From: Nocardioides bruguierae | GTDB taxonomy: Bacteria > Actinomycetota > Actinomycetes > Propionibacteriales > Nocardioidaceae | Direction: 5' to 3' | DNA length: 64,000 nt | NCBI RefSeq assembly: GCF_023656415.1 | Contig: NZ_JAMOIL010000013.1 | Coordinates: forward strand, 1-64,000 | The notes under the pieces: generated by a model | Told to the model about the DNA's origin: nothing | What the model saw: the letters and a program-made list of their open reading frames with translations, nothing else | Databases searched by the model: none | In this document: positions 39,932 to 48,569 of the stretch, in pieces | Layout: every line of letters starts with the position of its first letter | How positions within the stretch are numbered: position 1 is the stretch's first letter | Position numbers and translations under genes: made by a program

Positions 39932-42634
39932 TCAGTGCGCCATGTCGACGAAGCGGGAGTAGTGACCCTGGAAGGCCACGACGATGTCGCGGGTCGCGCC
40001 GTTGCGGTGCTTGGCCACGATCAGGTCCGCCTCGCCGGGGCGCTGCGACTCCTTCTCGTAGACGTCGTCGCGGTGCAGCAGGATCACCATGTCGGCGTCC
40101 TGCTCGATGCTGTTGTGGAGAGCGATGCCGTTGGCGACGAAGTTGTGGACCCCCAGCACGGTCGCGTCGTACACGTCCTCCTCACCCATCGGCTCGACGG
40201 AAGCGATCTCGTCCCAGTAGACGTCGTTGGTGGCGAGGACCTCGAGGTCGGAGCTGTCGAGGACCTCGGCCACGCGTACCATGCGCTGCCTGCTCGGGGC
40301 GTGCTTCCACATCGTGGAGCCGCCGAACGACGTACCCATGGCAGCAGCGAACTCGCGGTGCGTCATGCTCCGCTCCTGGAGCAGCGTCCGGACGTCGTCC
40401 CAGACCTGGGTCGGGACGGTGTCGAGATTCGTGTTGGGTCGGACGTCGCGGATGGCGGCTGCCACCCGAGCGACAGCCTCGGAGCGGGCGCCGTGCACCC
40501 CGATCTCGTCCAGGAAGCGGAGCTGGTTCTCCACCCCGACGACGTGGACGTGCCACGAGTCGCGGTACCCGTCCTTGCGCACCCGCTTGAGCCGGGTGAA
40601 CACGTTGTACCGGGCCAGCAGCCTGGCGACGTCGTCCGCCAGCCGCCTGCTGGTGCTGGCGTAGTAGACACGCCCCATCTGCCGCTTCTCGTCGAGGTGC
40701 ACGCACCCGTCGGTGGCCCACAGGTGGCGCAGGAACAGACGGACTTGTTCCTTGGGCAGGCCGAACACCCACGTCGGGACGAACTTCTCGTGACTGCGCA
40801 GGCCGAAGAGGCCGTCCTCGTCGAGCCAGGCCGCGATCGGGTTCCTTCGTCCACGAGCCAATCGGTACGGCGCCGGGAGTCGAAGCGTGGTCACCCGCGC
40901 CGCCGGGTAGTCGTCCCGGACAGCGGTGATGCCGAAGCGCCGGCTCGCCGCTTCGGTGACGGCGGCAAGGTTCGCCTCGTCGATGCTGGCGTAGCGGATC
41001 GGCTGCCGCCGCACGAACGAACCGTCGCCCAGCAGGTGCGCCAGCACGACGATCTCGTCGGGGTCCCGCGGGGTGATCTCCAGCGGCGGGGGCACGTGCC
41101 GTACGGAGCCCACGCGCGAACCGACCGTCAGTTCAGCGAGCGGCACCCAACCGTCGTAGGTCAGGAACGGGTGGTTGCCGGTGGCTCGCACGCGCCGACC
41201 GGAGGACAGAGTGACCTCGAACGTCTGCTTGCGACCGCTGGGGAACGCGTGGGTGAGCGTGCGCGGTACCAGCTTGAGGCGGTCGTCCAACGCCCACACG
41301 GGGACGTCCGTCGCCTCCGCGCCCATCAGCTCACCGAGGGTGATCTCGCTGTTGTCGTCGGCTCGCAGCAACCGGGTGTCCGCGGTCAGGCATCCCGACT
41401 CACGCAGGTCGGACATCATCGGGCGCTTGTCGCCTCGCTGCTCGGGTCCACGGTTCAGCTGGGAGAGCGCGATGATCGGCACCTCGAGCTCCTTGGCGAG
41501 GAGCTTGATCTGACGGGAGAACTCCGAGACCTCGAGCTGGCGGGACTCGACCTTCTTGCCCGAGCTCATCAGCTGCAGGTAGTCGATCACGATGAGCTTG
41601 AGGTCGTGCTGCTGCTTGAGGCGCCGGGCCTTCGCCCGGATCTCCATCATCGTCATGTTCGGGGAGTCGTCGATGAAGACCGGCGAGCTGGAGACCTCGC
41701 CCATCTTGCGGGCCAGCTTCTGCCAGTCGTCGTCGGTCATGTTGCCGTTGCGGATGTGGTTCAGCGGCACCTTCGCCTCGGCGGAGAGCAGACGCATGGT
41801 GATCTCCGAGCGCGTCATCTCCAGGCTGAAGAAGACGCTGGCGAGCCCGTTGTGGATGGACGCGGCCCGCACCAGGTCGAGGGCGAACGTCGACTTACCC
41901 ATGGCGGGTCGCGCCGCGACGATGATCATCTGACCGCCGTGCAGGCCGTTGGTGAGGTCGTCGAAGTCGGCGAAGCCCGTCGGCACGCCGTACACGCCGG
42001 CCTCGCGGTTGCCGATGGCCTCGATCTCGTCGAGGACGCCGTCCATGATGTCGGCGAGGGGCACGTAGTCCTCGCCGTTGCGCTTGTCGGCGATCTTGTA
42101 GACCTCGGCCTGGGCCTCGTCCACGATCGAGTCGACCTCGCCCTCGCCGGCGTAGCCGATCTGGACGATCTTGGTGCCGGCGTCCACGAGCTTCCGCAGG
42201 ATCGCCTTCTCCCGCACGATCTCCGCGTAGTAGCCCGCGTTGGCCGCGATCGGCACGTTGGCCGAGAGCGTGTGCAGGTACGGGGCGCCGCCGATCTTCT
42301 GCAGCTCGCCGCGGCGCTGCAGCTCGTGGGCGACGGTGATCATGTCGGCGGGCTCGCTGCGCCCGTAGAGGTCGATGATCGCGTCGAAGATCGACTCGTG
42401 CGCCGGGCGGTAGAAGTCGGTGCCGCGGATGATCTCGCCGACCTCGGAGATGGCCTCCTTGGAGATCAGCATCGAGCCCAGGACGGACTGCTCCGCCGCC
42501 ATGTCCTGCGGCGGCGTGCGGTCGCCGCCGCCGGACGTCGGACGCTGCCCCGCCTCGTAGGAGACGGGGCCGTCCCCCCAGTCCTCGAAGGGCGGCTCGC
42601 CGCTGCTCCGCTGGGTCTCCTCGGCGATGCTCAT
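39932..42634 (-). CDS. dnaB: Replicative DNA helicase DnaB with intein
   Basis: A 900-residue precursor. The N-terminal domain (about 40-150) binds DnaG. The RecA-like core has Walker A ARPAMGKST (241-249), the Walker B strand LIVIDYLQL (348-355) and the conserved SQLNRGPEQR. An intein of 427 residues interrupts it after Gly414 (RESG), and the C-extein resumes with Ser842 in SIEQDADMV. The spliced host protein is 473 residues, normal for DnaB. The insertion point is the well-known DnaB site used by mycobacterial and cyanobacterial inteins. DnaB unwinds the replication fork. ATG 42634 is chosen for its N-terminal homology. A cluster of DnaA-box-like sequences lies upstream. Confidence 0.96.
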   Translation of the reverse strand: MSIAEETQRSSGEPPFEDWGDGPVSYEAGQRPTSGGGDRTPPQDMAAEQSVLGSMLISKEAISEVGEIIRGTDFYRPAHESIFDAIIDLYGRSEPADMITVAHELQRRGELQKIGGAPYLHTLSANVPIAANAGYYAEIVREKAILRKLVDAGTKIVQIGYAGEGEVDSIVDEAQAEVYKIADKRNGEDYVPLADIMDGVLDEIEAIGNREAGVYGVPTGFADFDDLTNGLHGGQMIIVAARPAMGKSTFALDLVRAASIHNGLASVFFSLEMTRSEITMRLLSAEAKVPLNHIRNGNMTDDDWQKLARKMGEVSSSPVFIDDSPNMTMMEIRAKARRLKQQHDLKLIVIDYLQLMSSGKKVESRQLEVSEFSRQIKLLAKELEVPIIALSQLNRGPEQRGDKRPMMSDLRESGCLTADTRLLRADDNSEITLGELMGAEATDVPVWALDDRLKLVPRTLTHAFPSGRKQTFEVTLSSGRRVRATGNHPFLTYDGWVPLAELTVGSRVGSVRHVPPPLEITPRDPDEIVVLAHLLGDGSFVRRQPIRYASIDEANLAAVTEAASRRFGITAVRDDYPAARVTTLRLPAPYRLARGRRNPIAAWLDEDGLFGLRSHEKFVPTWVFGLPKEQVRLFLRHLWATDGCVHLDEKRQMGRVYYASTSRRLADDVARLLARYNVFTRLKRVRKDGYRDSWHVHVVGVENQLRFLDEIGVHGARSEAVARVAAAIRDVRPNTNLDTVPTQVWDDVRTLLQERSMTHREFAAAMGTSFGGSTMWKHAPSRQRMVRVAEVLDSSDLEVLATNDVYWDEIASVEPMGEEDVYDATVLGVHNFVANGIALHNSIEQDADMVILLHRDDVYEKESQRPGEADLIVAKHRNGATRDIVVAFQGHYSRFVDMAH
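40112..41392 (-). mobile_element. DnaB intein with LAGLIDADG homing endonuclease
   Basis: The element spans 427 codons from Cys (41392-41390) to Asn (40114-40112). Block A starts CLTADTRLL; block B is RATGNHPFL with Thr71 and His74. Block F is EEDVYDATV and block G ends NFVANGIALHN with His426 and Asn427, followed by Ser +1, so all splicing residues are intact. Two dodecapeptide motifs, VLAHLLGDGS (116-125) and LRHLWATDGC (221-230), make a LAGLIDADG (DOD) endonuclease, both keeping acidic residues. Between the endonuclease and block F lies a helix-turn-helix-like segment (about 335-380). The element could home by double-strand-break repair into intein-less dnaB alleles. Confidence 0.92.
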
Positions 42635-42823
42635 GCGGTTCCCGGCTCCCGTCCGTGAGGCGTCGACGTCCCTGCTCCGCCAGGCTAGGTCGCTGCTCCG
42701 ACACTGCGGTGGACGCAGGGGCGGACGCGCGGCGCCGGGACGGTCGGCTGCTCCGGGTGAGCACCACCCGGAGACGTCATCCGGCGGGACGTTACGACCT
42801 CGGGGGCGGCCCGTAAAAGCTGG

Positions 42824-42846
42824 TTCTCCACAGGTCCTGTGGAGAA
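42824..42846. promoter_or_regulatory. Inverted repeat of two DnaA-box-like sites
   Basis: TTCTCCACAGG and CCTGTGGAGAA flank a single central T, giving a perfect 23-bp palindrome. Each arm contains a nonamer one or two changes from the actinobacterial DnaA box TTGTCCACA. It lies about 190 bp upstream of the dnaB start codon. Confidence 0.55.
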
Positions 42847-43060
42847 CGTGGGGATGGCTGGGGAGTCCCTGTTGATCACTGCCCACAGGCTGGGGAGAAC
42901 TCTGTGGAGCCTCGTCCCCAAATGTGGTGAACGGACGCTCTGACCTGCGGTTTCACAGGACACCGATCTGTGTGGAAAAGAATTTGTGGCCGCGAGCGTT
43001 CACTCGTCCGACACGTGGACGCCCCCGTGCAGCCATGTCGACAAAGCTCCCCGACGCACG

Positions 43061-43090
43061 TTTTCCACCGATCGGCAGGAGTTTTCCACC
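43061..43090 (+). promoter_or_regulatory. Two direct DnaA-box-like repeats, 21-bp spacing
   Basis: TTTTCCACC at 43061-43069 and 43082-43090. The 21-bp spacing places both on the same face of the helix. They lie 135-165 bp upstream of the MATE start. Confidence 0.5.
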
Positions 43091-43212
43091 GTTCCGGGCA
43101 GATTCTTCATCGGCCTCTCAGGAAACCGCAGGTGGGGACCCTCCCGGGGGTGTGCCTCACCCCCAGGGCTCACCGCTGGAGGGCGTCCGGCGTCGCGGTC
43201 GGAGACGCTGAC

Positions 43213-43218
43213 TAGCCT
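43213..43218 (+). promoter_or_regulatory. -10 element (TAGCCT) of leaderless MATE gene
   Basis: TAGCCT is 6 nt upstream of GTG 43225, the spacing expected when the transcript starts on the start codon. Confidence 0.5.
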
Positions 43219-43224
43219 GGTCCG

Positions 43225-44577
43225 GTGCCGAGCGAGACGACCCCCAGCGCTGCGCCGTCCACCCGTCGCGAGGTCGACCGGGAGATCCTCCGCCTGGCCT
43301 GGCCGGCGTTCCTCGCGCTCGTCGCCGAACCGCTGTTCCTGCTCGGCGACGCGGCCGTCGTCGGGCGCCTGGGCACCACCCCGCTGGCCGGGCTGGGCAT
43401 CGCCTCGGGCCTCCTCCAGACTGTCGTCGGCGTCTGTGTCTTCCTCGCCTACGGCACGACCGCGTCGGTCTCGCGCCGCCTCGGTGCCGGGGACCGGCGG
43501 GGCGCGCTCGCCCAGGGCGTCGACGGGCTCTGGCTGGCCGTGCTCATCGGCGTGGTGGCCACCGTGGTCGCCATCCCCCTCGCCCCGTTCCTCGTCGGTC
43601 TCTTCGACCCCACCGCGGCCACCGGAGACCAGGCCGTCGCCTACCTGCGCCCGGCGCTCCTGGGCACGACGCCCTTGCTGCTGATGCTGGCGGCCACCGG
43701 CGTGCTGCGCGGTCTCCAGGACACCAGGACGCCCCTCGTCGTCGCCGTGGTCGCCAACGTCGCCAACCTCGTGCTCAACGTGCTCCTCGTGCACGGCCTC
43801 GGCTGGGGCATCGCGGGCTCCGCGTGGGGCTCGGTGCTCGCCCAGGCCGGTGCCGCCGCCGCCCTCGTGGTGGTCGTGGCGCGCGGTGCCCGCCGCGAGG
43901 GCGCCCCCCTCCGCCCGGACGCCGGCGGGGTGCTCGCGGCCGCCCGGGCCGGTGCCCCCCTCGTGGTGCGCACGCTGACCCTGCGCGCCGCGCTCCTCGC
44001 CACGACGGCAGCGGTCACGCTGGGCGCCACCGGCAACGCCCTCGACGTCGACCTCGCCGCCCACCAGCTGGCCATGACGCTGTGGACGTTCCTCGCCTTC
44101 GTGCTGGACGCGGTGGCCATCGCCGCCCAGGCCCTCACGGGCCGCAGCCTCGGCGCCGGTGACCTGGCAGGCACCCGGGCACTCACCCGCCGGATGATCG
44201 GCTGGGGGCTCGTCGGCGGGGTCGCCACGGGCGCCCTGCTCGCCGCGGCCAGCCCGTTCCTCGGCCCGCTCTTCACCCCCGACCCGGCCGTCGCCGACCG
44301 GCTCGTGCCGGTGCTGCTCGTCGCCGCCGTCCTCCAGCCCCTCGCCGGCGTCGTGTTCGTGCTCGACGGCGTGCTCATCGGCGCCGGGGACGGCTCCTAC
44401 CTCGCCTGGGGCGGGCTCGCGGTGCTCGTCGTCTACCTGCCCGCTGTGCTGCTGGCCGGCCACCTCGCCGGGCTCGTCGCCGTCTGGGCGGCCTTCAGCG
44501 TCGTCTTCATGGGTGCGCGGGCCGTCGTCCTGCTCCTGCGCAACCGCTCGGGCGCCTGGATGGTCACGGGCGCCTGA
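43225..44577 (+). CDS. MATE-family efflux transporter (DinF-like)
   Basis: A 450-residue, twelve-helix antiporter. Conserved MATE landmarks include the first-helix LAWPAFLALVAEPLFLLGDA stretch, PLAGLGIASGLL, the repeat GVLRGLQDTRTPL and VVANVANLVLNVLLVHGLG. It probably exports a cationic or hydrophobic compound with Na+ or H+ exchange. The GTG 43225 start fits a leaderless transcript. It is inserted, in the opposite orientation, between rplI and dnaB, which are often adjacent and co-oriented in actinobacteria. Confidence 0.92.
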   Translation: MPSETTPSAAPSTRREVDREILRLAWPAFLALVAEPLFLLGDAAVVGRLGTTPLAGLGIASGLLQTVVGVCVFLAYGTTASVSRRLGAGDRRGALAQGVDGLWLAVLIGVVATVVAIPLAPFLVGLFDPTAATGDQAVAYLRPALLGTTPLLLMLAATGVLRGLQDTRTPLVVAVVANVANLVLNVLLVHGLGWGIAGSAWGSVLAQAGAAAALVVVVARGARREGAPLRPDAGGVLAAARAGAPLVVRTLTLRAALLATTAAVTLGATGNALDVDLAAHQLAMTLWTFLAFVLDAVAIAAQALTGRSLGAGDLAGTRALTRRMIGWGLVGGVATGALLAAASPFLGPLFTPDPAVADRLVPVLLVAAVLQPLAGVVFVLDGVLIGAGDGSYLAWGGLAVLVVYLPAVLLAGHLAGLVAVWAAFSVVFMGARAVVLLLRNRSGAWMVTGA

Positions 44578-44597
44578 GCAGCAGCCCTCCGGACGCG

Positions 44598-44635
44598 GAC
44601 GAGGGCCGGACCCCTCGCGGGGCCCGACCCTCGTC
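44598..44635. terminator. Bidirectional terminator between MATE gene and rplI
   Basis: GACGAGGG (44598-44605) and CCCTCGTC (44628-44635) pair, extended by an inner CCGGACCCC/GGGGCCCG-type stem. It lies between the two convergent stops. Confidence 0.8.
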
Positions 44636-44660
44636 GGATGCTGCTGCGTCGAGCGACGCG

Positions 44661-45107
44661 TCAGGCCTTGACGACCTCGACGGTCACCGTGGCGGCGACC
44701 TCCTCGTGGAGGCGGACGGTCACGGTGTGAGCGCCCAGCGACTTGATCGGGTTCTTGATCGCGATCGTGCGCTTGTCCACCGACTCGCCGGAGGCCGCGC
44801 CCAGGGCGTCGGCGATCTCGGCGGGGGTGACGGAGCCGAAGAGACGACCCTCGGCACCGGCCTTGACGGACACCGTGGCCTGAGCGGCCTCGAGCTTGCC
44901 CTTGACCTCGACCGCGTGGTCGAGGTCGCGGACGGCGCGGGCGCCGCGGGCGGCCTTGATGGACTCGACGGTCTTCTCAGCACCGCGGGTCCAGCGGATG
45001 GCCACGCCACGGGGGACGAGGTAGTTGCGGCCGTAGCCGTCCTTGACCTCGACGACGTCGCCGGGGCCACCGAGACCGGTGACCTCCTGGGTGAGGATGA
45101 GCTTCAT
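44661..45107 (-). CDS. rplI: 50S ribosomal protein L9
   Basis: A 148-residue protein. The N-terminal rRNA-binding domain opens [21 protein letters not shown] and includes [12 protein letters not shown]; a helical connector and the C-terminal domain follow ([14 protein letters not shown]). L9 binds 23S rRNA domain V and limits frame slippage. It is the last gene of rpsF-ssb-rpsR-rplI, 15 bp after rpsR, and ends at a strong terminator. Confidence 0.98.
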   Translation of the reverse strand: MKLILTQEVTGLGGPGDVVEVKDGYGRNYLVPRGVAIRWTRGAEKTVESIKAARGARAVRDLDHAVEVKGKLEAAQATVSVKAGAEGRLFGSVTPAEIADALGAASGESVDKRTIAIKNPIKSLGAHTVTVRLHEEVAATVTVEVVKA

Positions 45108-45122
45108 GTCTCAGGCTCCTTC

Positions 45123-45359
45123 TCAGCGACCGGTCGAGGTGTAGGGCAGCAGGGCCACCTCACGGGCGTTCTTGACGGCGGTCGCCACGTCGCGCTGGTG
45201 CTGGACGCAGTTACCGGTCACCCGGCGAGCGCGGATCTTGCCGCGGTCGGAGATGAACTTGCGGAGCAGGGTGGTGTCCTTGTAGTCGACACCGCCCGTC
45301 TTCTCCTTGCAGAACTGGCAAACCTTCTTCTTGGGCTTGCGCATCACTGCCTTGGCCAT
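45123..45359 (-). CDS. rpsR: 30S ribosomal protein S18 (zinc-binding C+ type)
   Basis: A 78-residue protein with CQFC near the N-terminus and NCVQH further on, so this is the zinc-binding (C+) form. S18 forms a pair with S6 on the small-subunit platform. Zn-regulated actinobacteria often hold a second, Cys-less copy elsewhere; none is visible here. ATG 45359 is preceded by a clear AAGGAAG site. The 95-bp gap from ssb has no obvious promoter. Confidence 0.98.
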   Translation of the reverse strand: MAKAVMRKPKKKVCQFCKEKTGGVDYKDTTLLRKFISDRGKIRARRVTGNCVQHQRDVATAVKNAREVALLPYTSTGR

Positions 45360-45454
45360 TGTGGTGCTTCCTTTCTAGAAGCCCGCCCCGGAGTGGCTAC
45401 CGGGTCGGAATGGTTGAGGTTGATGAGCTGGGTACTGCTGGTGGACGGGCCCCG

Positions 45455-46027
45455 TCAGAACGGGGGCTCGTCCTGACCGACGCCGGGAGCGCCCCACGGG
45501 TCGCCACCGCCGGAGCGGGACGAACCGCCGCCGCCACCGCCCCAGGAGTCGCCTCCGCCGCCACCGCGCTGCGGTGCCGGGGTGGCCCAGGGGTCGTTGG
45601 CCTGCTGGGCAGGCGCGGAGGACTGCTGGCCGCCACCGGAGTAGCCGCCACCCCCACCGCCGCGGGACATGCGGGCGACCTTGGCCGTCGCGTTGCGCAG
45701 CGACGGGCCGACCTCCTCGACGTCCATCTCGAAGACCGTGCGCTTCTCACCCTCGCGGGTCTCGTAGGAGCGCTGCTTCAGCCGGCCGTGAACGATGACG
45801 CGCATGCCCTTCTGGAGGGACTCGGCGACGTTCTCGGCGGCCTGCCGCCAGATCGCGCAGGAGAGGAACAGGCTCTCGCCGTCCTCCCACTCGTTGGTCT
45901 GCCGGTTGAACGTGCGGGGCGTCGACGCCACCCGGAAGTTCGCCACGGCCGCCCCAGACGGGGTGAAGCGCAGCTCCGGGTCGTCGACGAGGTTCCCGAT
46001 CACGGTGATGACGGTCTCGCCTGCCAT
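45455..46027 (-). CDS. ssb: Single-stranded DNA-binding protein
   Basis: A 190-residue SSB. The OB fold opens [21 protein letters not shown]; after about residue 115 there is a long Gly-rich linker ([12 protein letters not shown] and later [11 protein letters not shown]) and the acidic tip DEPPF that recruits partner proteins. ATG 46027 has GGGAGAA upstream; the longer frame lacks homology. It is the second gene of the rpsF operon, but 164 bp from rpsF, so it may also have its own promoter. It is the essential copy, as its location suggests. Confidence 0.97.
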   Translation of the reverse strand: MAGETVITVIGNLVDDPELRFTPSGAAVANFRVASTPRTFNRQTNEWEDGESLFLSCAIWRQAAENVAESLQKGMRVIVHGRLKQRSYETREGEKRTVFEMDVEEVGPSLRNATAKVARMSRGGGGGGYSGGGQQSSAPAQQANDPWATPAPQRGGGGGDSWGGGGGGSSRSGGGDPWGAPGVGQDEPPF

Positions 46028-46191
46028 GGATTCTCCCAACGCGCCGACGTGAGTGCGTCGGCAACTGGTCGTGTGTGCCGGTCGCGGTGCGAGGACGATC
46101 CTGCCCTGTCGCACCGACACCCGGCGAAGGTCTTCCACAACCGTCCGTCACGTCGTCGCCGACGAGCGGCGCCGCGGACGGACGGAGAGGC

Positions 46192-46482
46192 TCAGTGAGC
46201 CTCGGGGCGGAGGACCTTGGTACGCAGGATGCTCTCGTTCAGGGTGAACTGACGGTCGAGCTCCTTGACCGTCGCGGGCTCGGCCTTGAGCGAGATGACC
46301 GCGTAGATCGCCTCGGAGTTCTTCTTGATCTCGTACGAGAGCCGGCGGCGGCCCCACACGTCGATCGACTCCACGGAACCACCGTCGTTGGTGACGACGG
46401 AGAGGTACTTCTCCAGCGACGGCTGGATGGTGCGCTCGTCGAGGCTCGGCTCGAGGATGACCATCACTTCATAGGCACGCAC
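46192..46482 (-). CDS. rpsF: 30S ribosomal protein S6
   Basis: A 96-residue protein beginning [20 protein letters not shown] and ending KVLRPEAH, the family-standard length. It pairs with S18 in the 30S platform. GTG 46482 has the strong repeat AGGAGGAG 7 nt upstream, which decides the start against the longer frame. It is first in the operon; the 230-bp gap upstream should contain the promoter, for which TAGCCT near 46630 on the minus strand is a candidate -10. Confidence 0.97.
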   Translation of the reverse strand: MRAYEVMVILEPSLDERTIQPSLEKYLSVVTNDGGSVESIDVWGRRRLSYEIKKNSEAIYAVISLKAEPATVKELDRQFTLNESILRTKVLRPEAH

Positions 46483-46733
46483 AGCGTCTCCTCCTCCTCT
46501 GGACTCAGCGGCCACGGTCTCTCCGTGGCAGGAGGGCTTGCGATCCCCGGCAGCGGCCGCACGGCCGACAGCGGGGTTCCTCGCGCTCGCACTTCCGTCG
46601 GTGGAGGCTCACGTGAGGACAGTGCAGGCTACCAGCGGGCGCGCGCCGCCCACGATTCCACGGGACGGGCTCCCCGACGCGCCCCGACGCGGCGCCCACG
46701 CGGGTCGTCCGACTGATCCTGCCTGATCAGGGG

Positions 46734-46739
46734 TACAAC
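46734..46739 (+). promoter_or_regulatory. -10 element (TACAAC) of pseudokinase gene
   Basis: TACAAC ends 6 nt before GTG 46746, consistent with a leaderless transcript. Confidence 0.45.
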
Positions 46740-46745
46740 CACCCC

Positions 46746-47720
46746 GTGACCAGTGCCACCACCCCTCCCGCCGACGAGAAGCGGCCCACCACGCCCGTGG
46801 CCGGCTCCGTCCTGGCGGGTCGGCTCGTGCTGCGCGACCCGGTCGGCGAGGGCTCCCTCGGCCCCGTCTGGCGGGCCTTCGACCTCGAGGTCGGACGCTG
46901 GGTCGCCGCCGCTCCCCTGGAGCCCGCCGAGGTCGGCCGGGCGATCGTCGAGCACCCCCACGTGCTCGGCCTGCTCGACCACGTCCGCACCCCGGAGGGC
47001 CCCTGGGCCACGGCGCCGCTGGTCGGTGGGGGCACCGCCACCCAGCTCCTGGCCGACCACGGCCCGCTGCCGACACCGTTCGTGGCCGTGCTGCTCGACC
47101 AGCTCCTCGACGCCCTGGTGGCCGTGCACGCGGCCGGGCTGGTGCACCGCGACGTCACCACCACCAACCTGCTGCTGCGGCCCACCGGCTCGGGGCGTCC
47201 GCACCTGCTCCTCGCCGACTTCGGCCTCGCCACCCGCGCCCACGGCCGTGGGCGCATCCTGCTCGGCACCCCCGGCTACGCCAGCCCCGAGCAGGACGAC
47301 GGCGCGCCACCGCACCCGCGGGCCGACCTGTACTCCGCGGGGGTCGTGGCACGCGAGCTGCTCACGGGGGCACCGCCGCCCGGCCACGGCTCGGAGCCGC
47401 CGCAGCCCACCGTGGCGGGCCCGCTGGCCGACCTGGTCGCCGAGCTGACCGCCGAGGACCCCGACGAACGTCCCCTCTCGGCCCGCGAGGCCCGGTCGAT
47501 GCTCCAGGCGGCCGGGGTGCCGCCGTCCGCCCCGTGGGCCGAGGACCTCCGACCGCCGTGGGTGCCCGACCGGCTCGGGCCCGACCCCGAGCCGCCCGGC
47601 GAGGTGGCCGTGGCCGGGTCGCCCCGCGCGCAGGAGGACCGGGACGAGGCCGGCCACCGGCACCGCTGGTGGGTCCGCTGGCTCGTGGGCGGCGAGGGGA
47701 GCGACGAGCAGCCCGGGTGA
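46746..47720 (+). CDS. Protein kinase-like protein, probable pseudokinase
   Basis: A 324-residue protein with a Hanks-type kinase fold. The Gly loop VGEGSLGPVWRA starts near residue 33; the HRD at 134-136 and DFG at 158-160 are intact, and GTPGYASPEQ matches the activation segment. However the ATP-anchoring Lys of the VAIK motif is missing (VAAA 53-56), and the catalytic-loop Lys two residues after HRD is Thr138. Phosphotransfer is therefore unlikely or strongly altered; a scaffold role is more probable. There is no transmembrane segment and the C-terminus is Pro-rich with a Trp-rich end (HRWWVRWLVGG). It is 26 bp upstream of the endonuclease IV gene. Confidence 0.8.
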   Translation: MTSATTPPADEKRPTTPVAGSVLAGRLVLRDPVGEGSLGPVWRAFDLEVGRWVAAAPLEPAEVGRAIVEHPHVLGLLDHVRTPEGPWATAPLVGGGTATQLLADHGPLPTPFVAVLLDQLLDALVAVHAAGLVHRDVTTTNLLLRPTGSGRPHLLLADFGLATRAHGRGRILLGTPGYASPEQDDGAPPHPRADLYSAGVVARELLTGAPPPGHGSEPPQPTVAGPLADLVAELTAEDPDERPLSAREARSMLQAAGVPPSAPWAEDLRPPWVPDRLGPDPEPPGEVAVAGSPRAQEDRDEAGHRHRWWVRWLVGGEGSDEQPG

Positions 47721-47733
47721 CGGTGCCGTCTCC

Positions 47734-47739
47734 TACGCT
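47734..47739 (+). promoter_or_regulatory. -10 element (TACGCT) of leaderless nfo gene
   Basis: TACGCT lies 7 nt before ATG 47747, within the 26-bp gap after the kinase-like gene. nfo is therefore likely to have its own leaderless transcript. Confidence 0.55.
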
Positions 47740-47746
47740 TCGGGCC

Positions 47747-48559
47747 ATGAGCACCACCGCACCCACCGGGCCCCTGCTGGGCGCCCACGTCGACCAGACC
47801 GACCCGATCGCCGAGGCCGCCGCGCGCGGCACCACGCTGGTGCAGATGTTCCTGGGCGACCCGCAGTCCTACAAGGGCCCCGTCGTGGAGTACCCCGGCG
47901 GCGCCGAGGCGCTCCGGGCGGCCGCGCAGGAGGCCGGCGTGCAGGTGGTGGTGCACGCCCCCTACATCGTCAACGTGGCCACCACGAACAACCGGATCCG
48001 CATCCCCAGCCGCAAGCTGCTCCAGCAGCACGTGGACGCCGCGGCCGAGATCGGGGCGATCGGTGTCGTGGTGCACGGCGGGCACGTGAACAAGACCGAC
48101 GACCCGGCGAAGGGCTTCGACAACTGGCGCAAGGCGATCGAGGCCACCGACCTCAAGGTCCCGGTCTGGATCGAGAACACCGCCGGCGGCGACCACGCCA
48201 TGGCCCGGCGGCTCGACCGCATCGCGGGCGTGTGGGAGGCGGTCAGCAAGGCCGAGGGGTTCGAGCAGGTCGGCTTCTGCCTCGACACCTGCCACGCGCA
48301 CGCCGGCGGCATCGAGCTGGGCGACGTGGTCGAGCAGGTGAAGGCGCTGACCGGCCGCATCGACCTGGTGCACTGCAACGACTCGCGCGACGAGTTCGAC
48401 TCCGGCGCCGACCGGCACGCCAACGTCGGGGCCGGGGCCATCGGTGCCGACGTGCTCGCCGACGTGCTGCGGGCCGCCGGCGCCCCCGTCGTCCTCGAGA
48501 CCCCGGGCGGCGCCGCCGAGCACCTGGCGGACTTCGAGGCCCTGCGCGCCCGGCTGTAA
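47747..48559 (+). CDS. nfo: Endonuclease IV (AP endonuclease)
   Basis: A 270-residue TIM-barrel enzyme that nicks DNA at abasic sites in base-excision repair. Zinc-ligand motifs are in order: VVVHAPYIVNVA, VVHGGHV, WIENTAGG, GFCLDTCHAHAGG and the characteristic HCNDSRDEFDSGADRHANVG. Length matches the family (about 250-285). ATG 47747 agrees with the conserved N-terminus and with the -10 box seven bases upstream. The stop codon overlaps the -10 box of the next gene. Confidence 0.95.
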   Translation: MSTTAPTGPLLGAHVDQTDPIAEAAARGTTLVQMFLGDPQSYKGPVVEYPGGAEALRAAAQEAGVQVVVHAPYIVNVATTNNRIRIPSRKLLQQHVDAAAEIGAIGVVVHGGHVNKTDDPAKGFDNWRKAIEATDLKVPVWIENTAGGDHAMARRLDRIAGVWEAVSKAEGFEQVGFCLDTCHAHAGGIELGDVVEQVKALTGRIDLVHCNDSRDEFDSGADRHANVGAGAIGADVLADVLRAAGAPVVLETPGGAAEHLADFEALRARL

Positions 48560-48562
48560 CGT
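48557..48562 (+). promoter_or_regulatory. -10 element overlapping the nfo stop codon
   Basis: TAACGT contains the TAA stop of nfo and lies 7 nt before GTG 48570, so the FemX-like gene probably has a leaderless transcript started within the nfo end. Confidence 0.5.
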
Positions 48563-48569
48563 CACCGCC

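Larger units (their letters stand above)
42635..43224. other. 590-bp intergenic region with DnaA-box-like cluster
   Basis: There is no gene in this gap between dnaB (leftward) and the MATE gene (rightward). Six sequences of the TT(T/C)TCCAC(A/C) type occur: 42824-42832, 42838-42846, 42903-42911, 42971-42979, 43061-43069 and 43082-43090. The first two are the arms of an 11-bp inverted repeat. The last two are direct repeats exactly 21 bp apart. The interval is less GC-rich than the surroundings. Confidence 0.6.

Noticed and set aside
42635..43224. The chromosomal replication origin
   Set aside because: DnaA-box-like sites are present, but dnaA, dnaN, recF, gyrB and rpmH are not in the window, and actinobacterial oriC is normally between dnaA and dnaN.
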